Assembly: GCF_020085105.1 (NCBI RefSeq)
Contig: NC_058057.1
Coordinates: 28,141,042-28,205,041, forward strand
Source: Siniperca chuatsi
Taxonomy: Eukaryota > Chordata > Actinopteri > Centrarchiformes > Sinipercidae
Direction: 5' to 3'
Length of the DNA stretch: 64,000 nt
The translations under genes and the position numbers were made by a program. This document shows, one piece after another, positions 49,309 through 60,300 of the stretch (position 1 is the first letter of the stretch; every line of letters starts with the position of its first letter). The notes beneath the pieces were generated by a model. That model worked only from the letters and a program-made list of their open reading frames with translations. It was not told the DNA's origin and ran no database searches.

Positions 49309-50365
49309 GTGTTTGAAACAAGACGAGGACCGAACACCAACATCTGTTTCTTTTTCTTTACCAGCTCGGAGTTTCCTGGAGGTCGACTTCTTCTTCTTCT
49401 TCTTCTTCTTCTTCACGTTCACTCAGTTTCAGTCTCGGGAGACGATCAGCATCAACTCAGAGAAGAAACACCAGACTCCTTTTGACATTTCTATCCAATC
49501 TAGACGTCTTTATTTAGTCCTGATGAGACTGAAACCAGCATGTTGGGGGGGCTTCAGCTCATCAGGATCTGGACTCTTCACTGACAGATGGTCTCATGTT
49601 GTGTTTTAAATTCACTGACGACGCATCGGCTGGCAGCTAAAATCCACATTTTTGACACCAAGTCTGGTTTGGATGAAGTGTGGATTAAATCTTTGTCTGC
49701 AGAGCTCCTTAACTTCCTGTCTGTTGAGCTGCACTTCCTGTTTGATTATCAAAATAAGGCAAAAATCAGACATGTCAGTAACGTGAATGAAACTTTATTG
49801 TGGTATTTTCCAACATGTCTGATTCACCAAATAATTTTTTTAGCTCACATTTGAACTCTTTAAACTGAACTGAACAGGAAGAGGAAACACTCGCAGCATA
49901 GGCTCTTCAAAGTAAAAGTCAGGGGAAAGTGTTCAGTGTGATCTTATTTATTATCAGGTTTTGGGATTACTTTTTTTTTGTTTTTGTTTTTTTAATTTGC
50001 CATAACTTAACATTTTGAAATTTTTTGACGACTCTTACTTTGACGAGTGTGAAAGCTTCCTCCTTGTGACTAACAGTTTTCGGCTACGTCAGTATCGATG
50101 CTTCTGTTTGTCTCATTTTGGACGTAATTTTCCTGCAGATCTGAATCATGTGACAGGAAGTCGACTGAGAGGCTACAGGACTCTTATTCTGAAAACAAAG
50201 CACTTCCTTTAGCTAAGAGGACCTTTTATTGTGACAGGAAGAAGTCTGTGTTTCCTGTTCTGGATTAAAGTTTGAACTGTAAAAGTTAATTTTATTGATG
50301 TACATCCTCCAAATATTATGTAAACTGCACTTTTATACAACTAATAAATTAAACTGTATATAATC
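49309..50365 (+). other. id2: Probable id2-like exon 3 (3' UTR)
   Basis: A long pyrimidine tract and CTCTCGCAG precede GTGTTTGAAACAAGACG at 49309, a good acceptor. Known ID2 genes have an untranslated last exon, which suggests this is it. It contains a (CTT)n run at 49384-49414 and T-rich segments. AATAAA at 50343-50348 is a candidate poly(A) signal. Extent and splicing are inferred. Confidence 0.45.
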
Positions 50366-50502
50366 ATTAAATCTAACGACTGAATTATTCTCATGTGACA
50401 TTTTATCTGCAGGATTAATATTAAAGATCTTCTCAGGTTCAGAAGAAAGTAGTTTCAGCCTGTTGATGTAGTTTGAAGTCAGCAGCAGTTTGACAAAACA
50501 AT

Positions 50503-50629
50503 CTCAGCTCAAGGTCCACTTACTCACTTCCTCTGCAGCTTTCAACCGCATCACACAGTCTCCACCGGGAGCTTGACTTGGCACAGTTGTCATGGAAACA
50601 TAGATGAAGTAAGTGGACCTTGAGCTGAG
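50503..50629. repeat. Foldback element with perfect 21-bp inverted repeats
   Basis: 50503-50523 (CTCAGCTCAAGGTCCACTTAC) and 50609-50629 are exact reverse complements. The interior CTTTCAACCGCATCACACAG recurs near 38436 (CTTTCAACCACATCACGC), indicating a dispersed MITE-like family. Confidence 0.75.
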
Positions 50630-50639
50630 GTTATTTTGT

Positions 50640-53600
50640 CGACGTTTGATGTTTTTAATTTGTGTTTTTGTTAAACTGGAAATGCAAACGTCTCCGTTAA
50701 TGAGGAAGATCACAGGAAACATAAAAACAGGATTAAAGAAACTTAAAGAAAAGAGTTTGTGGAAAAAGATGTTCGTTTATGTTTTTATCTCCTTTTGTTT
50801 CCTGCAGATCATCAGACCAACAGAACTGTTGAAATCCTGCTGTTGTGCCTCAGATTGTGAACAAATGTCGCCTCCTGGTGGTGAAACTCTTACTTTCATC
50901 TGCTGCAGTGAAAGTGTGCGAGTGTGATCAGGAAAAAGCCCTTAAAGCATTAAAGCAGTGCAGCGTCCCTGTGGCTGCTGTGCTGTTATATATTCTATCA
51001 TCAGGTTATTATTCCTCGTGCATTAATGTAAAGCAGGACGTTGCTGCTGCAGCTGGTGGAGCTGGAGCTCATGTTGAACCGGTTTGTATCGGACTGCAGC
51101 TGATGATGCTTTTCATTCTGGATCCATCTGCCGATTCTTTTCTCCTCCGATCGATCGATCGATCGATCGGTTTGGAAAACTGGTGTGAGAAACGCCGTCC
51201 ACGACGACCCAGAGCCCAAAGCGACGCCTTCAGCGTGTCGTCGTGTCCGACCGACAGTCCGAAGCTCGACGTTATTAACAAACATCACAGTTATTACAGT
51301 CGTTCAGAGGAAAAGCAGCAGATCTGCACATCTGAGGAGCTGCAGCCAGGAAGGGATCGGTGATCGGTCGACTAATCGATCAATTAATCGATCGATCGAT
51401 TCAGCTGAACTTGTTGGAGTTTAATTTATAACGAAGCAGATTTTAGAAACTCTTCGTGTGTTTGAATCTGTAAAGTCACTGCAGCGTCGGAGCGGCGGAC
51501 AGGAAGAACTCGAGCGCAGTACCTGTGTAAATGTACTTAGTTACATTCTATATAATATATAACTGCTTAAGTACAAGTCTGAGGTACTTGTACTACAGTA
51601 TTTCCATTTTGCGCTACTTTATACTTTCCCTCCTCTACATTTCAAAGCTGTAGTTAATCTACTGAAACGCAGTAAACGACCGCGGCGGGAAAACTAAATT
51701 TGTGATTTGATGAGCTCTCACCTGTTTACTACGACTGAGAATTAAAATAAACTTATTTTAAATTATTTTCTTGTAAAATTTGATGTTGAAATAAACATAA
51801 TACTGTGTTCTTGAAAGATTGTCTGTTGCTTACGACTTTATTCTCTTAAAACGGACTTTTTTGAGACGTTTTTTTGAACTCTTCCTTCGTTGTAAAACTC
51901 CGACTTTATTTTCGTGACGTTTCAAATGTTCTTCTCCCTCAGTGGCTCAAATGCTCAGTTACTCTACTGAGAGTTACTGCGTTGGATCATCTTGTCTTGA
52001 TACATTTAAAACTGTAAGAATTCAGAAATACCACAATATAAAAATACTCCAAATAAAAGCCCTGCGTTCATAGTACCAGGAAAAGTGCTCAGTCTGCAAA
52101 CTGGATCCCTTCATTGTGTTGTCTTCATCACATATTAGCATGATTTTAATATTCAATATCAAGGTGGCGATAAATTTGAACGTTTGTAGTTTAATCTGTA
52201 ACGATGAACTGACCGTGCATACATGTAGTGAAGTAAAAAAGTAAATATGGATATTTCAGGAGTTCCCAAAATATTTTATGGGATTGTTCATCGACACAGT
52301 TGAGTTTCAGCCCGTTTCTCAGCAGTCGGGACTCGTGTTGGATAGAAAATCCAGAGCAGAGGCTGGAACCTGGTCTGAGGATTCAGTCTGCGTCGTGATG
52401 AAGAAGCAGCACACAGGTGACAGTTGTTTATTCATTAAAACTTTACTGACAGGAGATGGCTGACGACGACAGGAAGCGACGCTGGTGACAGAGCAGCAGC
52501 CATATCCGCTGTTACTGGGAGGTCGAGTGGAGAGGAAGGGGCCTCCTCCTCCTCCTCAAGTCTTGCAGCAGCGTCTAGTAGCTGCTGTGCTGCTGATTCA
52601 TATCATTTGTCCACTTCCAGCAGGTCTTGGTCCCGGTGTTGGGCTCCCTCCGGTGGTCGTCAGGTCAGAGCCCGGTCTGGTAGTTGTTTCTGCAGAGCTG
52701 GGATCGTTCAGGTTACGCTGTCGCGCTGAATTGATATCGTCTTCCTGGAAATGTTTTCACAGCTCTTTATAGAAATGTATCATTTAGCTTTGTGAGCGTG
52801 TACTTACCTGTAGTGCACCTGTACTCTGAAAGGAAGCCACAACAACTAACCAAAGACGGGATTCAGTGAGACGTGAAGGAAGCTGGAAACTAAGTAAAGA
52901 CCTTATTGGGGGGGGGTCAGGTCGGTGCGATGCTGCTGCTGCAGGGAGCGATGCTGGCATCACGTAAACTCGTATATTTCAAAACTTCAAACCTGCAGCA
53001 GATGTTAGCGGACGCCATTTTAAAGAGAAATCTAGTGGAGAGGAAATGTTTGTATGAGAGAAGAGTTTAACAATGATGATTAATGATCAGAAGGTTCTTC
53101 TGTGGAGAAATCTTTCATTTACATTTTCCCATTAATTCTCTTCTGAAAAAGCGATCGTCACCCTTTGTGCACATTTGACGTCCTTTTTATGTGACACATC
53201 ACATTTACAGATTCTTCACGTGTTCTGGATAATATCTGGTGATGATAAAGTGTCACAACCCAGATAATTATTATTATAAGCAGTCTCGAGCTCGAGCAAC
53301 ATGCATTACACAGCAGATATTTGAGTTCCAGTGTCCTCACAAACATATAATTATATATTATTATTATTATACCGAACATACTTATCAACCTGTGAATCCA
53401 CTTTGTACTTCGTTTATCTCAGCTGTATTCTATTTCTCTAATTTCTTACTAGAAATGATTGTCTCGTTGCGACTTGTTTTATTATTATTTCTGTTCCTGT
53501 GTGCACTGACGTGATCGGGGATCAATAAAGTATTATTAGGATTTACAGATTGTATATAATTTACAGGTGTCCGTCTGCTTCATTAGTACTTTCACTGTTA

Positions 53601-56168
53601 AAACATTTAGCAGATTTTTCACAAAGTGTTCTGGATAATATCTGGCGATGATGCAGTATTATATATATTTATATATATTTATATAAACAGTTTTTTGAAT
53701 GCAGGACTTTTACAGCGAGGTACTGTTACTTTAAGTACAGGTTGTGAATACTTATTTTATTATATTATTTATTATTGGATCAATACATTAAAAGTGATCA
53801 GATTAAAAAAAGTCAGAAATCATCAACGTTCAACATCCAGACTTTATTTCTTTTAGTTCACCACAGATTAAATATGTTGACAGATGTTGAGAGCACTGAG
53901 TCGTCGACATACAGCTTCACCTGACAGACAACACGTCTGATACTGAGATTATTCTGTTTAAAAACTTCTTGTTTTTTAACTCCAGCGTCAGTCCGGCTTC
54001 GACCTCGTCTTCTAAACGTTTCTCTGTTCAGCTGTTTGAAACACGCTGAACGTCACTGACGATGAAACTCGTCCGTTTACGGACTCTCAGCCTGCGGGAC
54101 GAACGCTTCACTTTATTATGATGTCATCTAAAGAGGCAGGAAGTCGCTGGAACGCGTTCTGGATTCGAATCTTTGAGACAACTAATCATTTTCATTATCG
54201 ATTTATCTGAAGTTTACTTTATTGATTGATCATTTGATCTTTAAGACATCACACGTCTTGTTCTGTTCGACCAAAACCCAAAAATATTGCGTTTACTATC
54301 GTGTAAGATCAAGAAAAGCAGCAAATTCTCACATTTGAGAAGTTTTCTGTTGAAAAAGTTATTAAAATAGTTGCCGGATTAATTTTCTTTTGATCTACTA
54401 AACGATTAATCGACTAATCGATGACTCTAGAGTCGAGCCCAAACTTCAGAGCCTCCAGTTCTCAGTATCAGATTCAACGGCACGACGCTCAAACACGATC
54501 ACGGATTAAACGAAACAACTCTCTGCCTCTAAACACAAACACTGTGAACTGATACGAGTTCAGCTACGACTTAATACTGACAGACGAACGCCACCAAGGC
54601 GACGGAGCTCCAGCTGCTGAAGGTGCCCAGGTGTTGCTGCCACGCCCGCCTCCCCGTACCTTCAGAGCCAGCAGCCTCACAGGAACAAGACTCCAGACTC
54701 TTCCCCAGAAGATTTACACTTTCAGAAAAGACTTTAGAGACTGTGGCTGTGAATATTTTGGGAACCAGAGCCAAAATTTATACTGATCTAATTTCATTTA
54801 GACACAAAATCTTTTCTCCACATTCACAAACGTGAGTTTTTTCACAGCTTTACGAGGACAGACCCAGAATCCTCCACCTGCCCGATCATCTCCTGTGAGC
54901 TGCGATCTACGTCTGTGAACGCGGTGAGACGGACGTTCAGCTACGTCGGGTTCGAGGCACCGGCTGCTTTACTTTATTTAATTTTCATCATTATTCTTCT
55001 CTTCACATTTCAGCTGTGAGTTTGGTTCTTCGGCCCAAACTGTTCAGATTTCACGATAAAATGGTCAAATTGCGTGAACTGCATCATGTATTGTACGCCA
55101 CGCACATTCCCACCTGTACATTTATTTTGCAAAATATATACGAAACCCACTTGTGTCAGATTAATTTATAAAAACAAATTAAAAAAACCTGCTTTATCTC
55201 ACCAATGGATTCTTCAGAGCTATGATGCCAAATTAGGAGAAAATCTAACAATGTTCGTATTATCTCAGGTTTATATTCAGTAATACGATAATGGTGTTTC
55301 AAATCTGCTGTTCTTGTAAAGTAAAAGCTTAGAAAGGCCTCTAGGAGGCAGCGCGACACCGTGGATTTGTTCCTAAACAACAAAAGCTCTGTTTCAGTTC
55401 CAGGCGTCACCGGGTTCTTGGACTCCGGTAAACTAGCTTTCAAGTCTTTCCCCACTAGAGTCGGTAGTACTTTATTATTTTAGTAGTATTTTGTAATTCT
55501 GCAGGGAATAACGAATGCTCCCGACCTCCCTTTGCCGTCGCTGCAGCTTCGGAGTTGCGTCAGGTACTTGGATCCCGTTAGACCTGCGTACAAGTCTAGT
55601 TAGCATCTAATTTTTTTGTTCCAGTAGTGAGAGAAATATTTTGCAAACATCTGCAGGGGACGAATAATAATGTGGCGAAGGACTTGTGATGCACAAGTGT
55701 TGATTCCTGGAGGCGACGAATCACATCACGACAACAACATGCAGACGCTTCTAGTTAGAATAACGTTTCTACTGAACTTCAAGTTCATCTACTGACTACA
55801 GCTGAGAGCATGCATCAAACACAACCACTGAGTTACTGACCGATAATCACACTACAGCTACGAGTCCACCAGCAGCCGCTCTTCACTTCCTTTTAAACCT
55901 TTTAAATGTCACGTTATCGACTGTGACACTAAAATCCTAAATATTTAAACTGTTGCCAAACAGCAGCTGATTTCTGACGCTTTTTCGACTCTTTTCAAGG
56001 TTCCTAAACTGATTTTCTCGTCTCTTCAGAGGCTTGTAGGCAGAGCAGGTTTCAGACGAGTCGTGAAGTAAATGGTCTACCTACAAGCTTCTGATTGGTT
56101 CAGAAGGTGTAAAGGCGGCTCCTGGCGGACCCTCAGTGCTCTCTTGATCTTCACGGGTCACCGTGAGG
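50640..56168. other. Gap between convergent id2-like and kidins220; includes presumed kidins220 3' UTR
   Basis: No exon recognised. A 172-codon frame at 50845-51363 (+) has no domain and is probably fortuitous. Visible: GATC repeats at 51148-51169 and 51388-51400, a fish repeat at about 51520-51660, an AT-rich stretch at 53230-53790 with a near-duplicate GTTCTGGATAATATCTGG.GATGAT segment (53222 and 53629), and A/T-rich sequence at 54960-55620. The kidins220 3' UTR must start at 56168 going left, but its end cannot be fixed. Confidence 0.5.
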
Positions 56169-57359
56169 TCACAGGATGCTCTCCCGCTCCTCGCCGAAGG
56201 TGACGGTGTCGGAGGACACGGTGCAGATCTCCGGTGGGTCTCCGGGTTTCAGCCCCCTCTTCAGGTGAACCACTCTGACGTTCTCGTTGTTCGGCCCCGG
56301 CCTGGTGGTGGTGGTGGTGCCGGAGGTGCCAGAGCTCGGGGAGATGATGACATCACTGGAGGAGGAGGAGGTGGGGTTGGAGGAAGAGGTGGAGCCCTCT
56401 GCAGGCTGGCGGGGGCGGTTGCCCTGCTGGACGTTGGTGTTGTTGTTGAGCGTCACGTTGCTGGGCGTGCGGTTCAGGTTGTAGCTCTTGGATGAGGGCC
56501 AGCTCTCCTCGGGGCTACTGGCCAGCAGGCTGCACTGGTCCTCGGAGCAGATGGACATGCGGGCGACGGCCGGGTCCTGGAGGCCGCTGAGGCTGCTGGG
56601 AAGGCCTCGCTTCCTGGCCAGGCTCTCCTCGTCCAGCTCGATCAGGTTGGCCCTCTCCAGCTGCGACAGGTCCGCCTCCTCGTCCTGCAGCGAGTGGTTG
56701 GGCGAGCTCTCATTGGAGCGCACGCCTGAGTCCGACGAGTCCTTCTTGTCCAACATGGCGTCCGACAGGTAGTCCTTCCCCTTCAGCGCCAGAGAGCCGC
56801 CGGGAAGTTTGGGGTCGACCGCCTTCTTGCCGTCTTTCAGCAGGGGAGCGTTATCTGACTCCTCGGACTCCTCATCATCACTGGTCAGCTTCTGGTAGCG
56901 CAGCCCGCCACCGGCCTTCAGCTTCAGGTCGGTGGCGCCCTGGAACAGCCCACCTCTTTCAGCCGAGGTCTTGCGGGTCAGCAGCGACTTGGAGGATCCG
57001 TGGTCGCCCTTCTCATCTTCCTCTGTGATGGGGTCCAGTGCGTCACCATTGGAGGCGAAGTCGGTGTTGTCTGCTGCCGGTTTGGCGCCGCTCCTCTTGT
57101 TGAAGGATTTGCGTCCGTCCTGCTCGCCGCCGTCTTTGCTCTTGTCCTCGGATGACGATGTCATGAACTGTCCCGGCTGTGGTTGGACGGGCCTCTCTCC
57201 GCCGCTGCCGCCGCCCATCTCCACCTGAGCCATCTGGGCGATGTACTCCTGGTAGGCGTTGCGGTACTCGGCCTGCTGCTTGTCCGTCAGCTTGGAGATG
57301 TCGTTCGAGGACTCCTGGGAGTTCAGGCTGGTCATGCTGGCGGTTCGGTGAGCGCCACC
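56169..57359 (-). CDS. kidins220: kidins220 last coding exon, cytoplasmic tail with PDZ ligand
   Basis: 396 residues plus stop. It begins after a CTGTCCTCAG acceptor with [20 protein letters not shown] and [20 protein letters not shown]. Conserved blocks follow: [11 protein letters not shown] (about residue 100), [40 protein letters not shown] with [31 protein letters not shown], and [15 protein letters not shown]. It ends FGEERESIL, whose ESIL is the known PDZ-binding motif of KIDINS220. Ser/Thr-rich, mostly disordered, with several likely kinase sites. The open frame continues upstream of the exon through an AT repeat (about 57455-57488), which is intron. Confidence 0.96.
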   Translation of the reverse strand, partial: GGAHRTASMTSLNSQESSNDISKLTDKQQAEYRNAYQEYIAQMAQVEMGGGSGGERPVQPQPGQFMTSSSEDKSKDGGEQDGRKSFNKRSGAKPAADNTDFASNGDALDPITEEDEKGDHGSSKSLLTRKTSAERGGLFQGATDLKLKAGGGLRYQKLTSDDEESEESDNAPLLKDGKKAVDPKLPGGSLALKGKDYLSDAMLDKKDSSDSGVRSNESSPNHSLQDEEADLSQLERANLIELDEESLARKRGLPSSLSGLQDPAVARMSICSEDQCSLLASSPEESWPSSKSYNLNRTPSNVTLNNNTNVQQGNRPRQPAEGSTSSSNPTSSSSSDVIISPSSGTSGTTTTTRPGPNNENVRVVHLKRGLKPGDPPEICTVSSDTVTFGEERESIL

Positions 57360-60300
57360 CTGAGGACAGACAGAGCAGAGAAGAAGAGTTTGTGTACTGA
57401 AACTTCCTGTTCTGCACCGGACTGTAACCCAACAGGTAACAAGAAGAAAACGCAGATATATATCATATATATATATATATATATATATCAATACGTTTAG
57501 TTAAATATCCCTTGACTGTCTCTTGTGATTTAAACTAAATATTATCTGAAATTGTGATTATTGTTGTCGGTTCATCCAAAATACAGAGACACACATTGTC
57601 TCTGTCCAGTCAGATAGTTCTGGTTTTATTTGATCTCCTCCCCCAAAACAAGGGAGGTGAATGACAGTTAGTTTATGTTGCTCACAGGCGTGAAAGCTGA
57701 CTTTTAAACGATCTTTCAACCATTTTATTACTGAATTTGTGAAAGTTAAGTGTTGACTACAGTATTTTCTAAATGTTAAGGGTTACTTAAGACAACTGAG
57801 CAATCTCCATCCACTGAGGAAGACCATACAATGCAGGTGAAAGCTCCAGAAAAGCTAACATACATACTGGCAGCACTTGACATGCGGCATTTGGTTGAAA
57901 ACAACTGAAGATAAAACTAAAAAAAAAACAAAACTAAATATTATCTGAAATTGTGATTATTGTTGTCGGTTCATCCAAAATACAAAGACACATATTGTCT
58001 CTGTCCAGTCAGATAGTTCTGGTTTTATTTGATCTCCTCCCCCAAAACAAGGGAGGTGAATGACTTTTAAACGATCCCCGTGACTCTGGATAATCCACCG
58101 GAGGTTTAGGGATCAGTGTGTTTTGGTGATTTACCATCCACTGCATGTTTCCGTGTCTTGTTGATTCATCCAGTCCCACAGTGCTCAGCTCCTCGAAGCT
58201 CAGGTTGAAGCTGTACATCGGCGAAGCGTCCGTGTTGGCGGCACCGGCGTGGGGCGGAGCCGCTGCTCGCCTTCCCGCCTCAACGTGACCGCCCACAACG
58301 CTGCCTTGCTCACTGGCGGCGTCCTCGTGCAGCACCTGACTCTCTATGTGACGCATGTCCAGAACCTGCAGCCAAGTGCAGAAGACAGGTAAGGTTTAGA
58401 CCTGAAACTGTCGGAAGTCTGGAGAGTCAGATTTTTAACTGAGAAGTTAAAATAAAGTCTGGAACACAAAATATTTATAACAAATTATTTAATATTTATA
58501 ATAATAAACAATAATAAATCTTTTCTTTCAACCATTTTATTACTGAGTTTGTGAAAGTTAAGTGTTGACTACAGTATTTTCTAAATGTTAAGGGTTACTT
58601 AAGACAACTGAGCAATCTCCATCCACTGAGGAAGACCATACAATGCGGGTGAAAGCTCCAGAAAAAGCTAACATACATACTGGCAGCCCTTGACATGCGG
58701 CATTTGGTTGAAAACAACTGAAGATAACATTTTTTTAAAAAAGGATGTTCCTTTAACTTAGCATGCTAATGTTAGCATGCTAATGTTTGCGTGCTATAGT
58801 AACATAACCTGTGACATTAAAGGTTTATTTAAAAGAAATAAACTGAAATATAAAATAAAACTGTAATATAATCTTTTGTTACAATAAAGTATTGTGTACC
58901 ATTAGGTTGTCATGCTAATGTTAGCATAATAATGTTTGTGTGCTACATCACCTAAAACATTTAAGGTTTGATTGTAAAAACAAAAAAATTAAATACATAA
59001 GTAGCATAAATCTTTTATGGTACCACAATGTATTGTAGTACTTTAGGTTAGCACGCTAATGTTAGCATGCTAATGTTTGCCGCTCCCCTACATTTGGTTT
59101 AAACTGTAAGACATTTGGTGTATTAGCTCGTTAGCATGCTAACATGCTACATACTGACCGTGGCTCTGAAGAGCTGCCAGTCTCCAAAGTTCATGTTCAT
59201 CTCCTTCTTCAGTTCGTCGATGTTACACTGAGACAAAACTCTGCCGTTAACGTTCGCCTGGAAACAGGAAAAGGAAAATGAATTCGACGCGTAAAAACAT
59301 TTAGTCTCATTTACAAAAGATAACCACTGACGCTTCACCGACCTTCCTGATGGTGGCGCTGTACTGTACCATCATGCTCTGGTCGATGCCTTCGATCTGC
59401 CGCACGCGCTCACAGACGGCCTCCGTCGTCATGGAGCTGAGGAGGATGGCCGGAGCACCCGACACCACGGAGGCCGAACCCTGAAGACAAACACACGCAG
59501 GTTCGATTCCCAGGAAAACACAGCAGAGCATTAAAACGCATTTTTAACGCTTTAGAAACTAAATTTTAAAAGTTTTAAACTTTAGTTTCCAGCTCAGCTT
59601 CAACACACAGGACTGATCCAGTGTTTCTGTAAAGACTCTGATGTTTCTATTCTACAGTGGGAACACAGCAGGGAAACGAGGCTAATAACAAACGTTCATC
59701 TAAACTTATTTTCAGCTTCAGTAATTCTGCAAAACACATTTTAAAGATACACAAATCCCCCAAATTCTTTGCAGATCACTGTTGGTGTTTGAAACTGTGT
59801 GAAAACAGGAACTCAAACTGCAAAGTAACTGTAAATTATTGCTGCAGGTTATATTTGACTAATCTTATTCCTCGTTTATCAATTTCTTTTCAATTCTACT
59901 GAATCGTTTGCTTTCACGGCTTCTTAAGCAGCAGTAGGGTTTTGGGAAGGGGTCAAAGGTCAAACCAAAAGTTTCAAAACCAAGGAGCCGACAAACAAGT
60001 CAAACTACTCTACTGAGGCTACAGGCTAGTCCAGGCAAGGTGCATGCTGGGAGTTGTAGTAGGCAGAGCACTTCAGAGGGAGTTAGTCTGAGTGTGGGAG
60101 CTGAAAGGAGCGAGAACAGAGAGGGGGAAGGTAGGAGGTGATGTTAGGGAGAGTTCAATACCTGCTTCCTTTTCAAAGATGAAACCTTATACTGCAGACA
60201 AACAGACAGACAGGTGAGGAAGGAAGCACAGCTGGAGAGAAAACATCTGGAAAACACAGACGACTGATGGGACAGAGAGTGGGAATGACAATATTTTCTG

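Noticed and set aside
49309..49609. 98-codon plus-strand frame across the presumed id2-like exon 3
   Set aside because: Contains a (CTT)n phenylalanine run and no conserved sequence; better explained as 3' UTR.
50845..51363. 172-codon plus-strand open frame downstream of the id2-like gene
   Set aside because: No domain, mixed composition, ends in GATC repeats; no sign of conservation visible, and it starts within sequence likely to be UTR or intergenic.
57360..57491. Upstream extension of the kidins220 last-exon frame to an ATG in an AT repeat
   Set aside because: The conserved protein starts at the splice acceptor near 57360; the extension reads Ile-Tyr repeats from intronic (AT)n.
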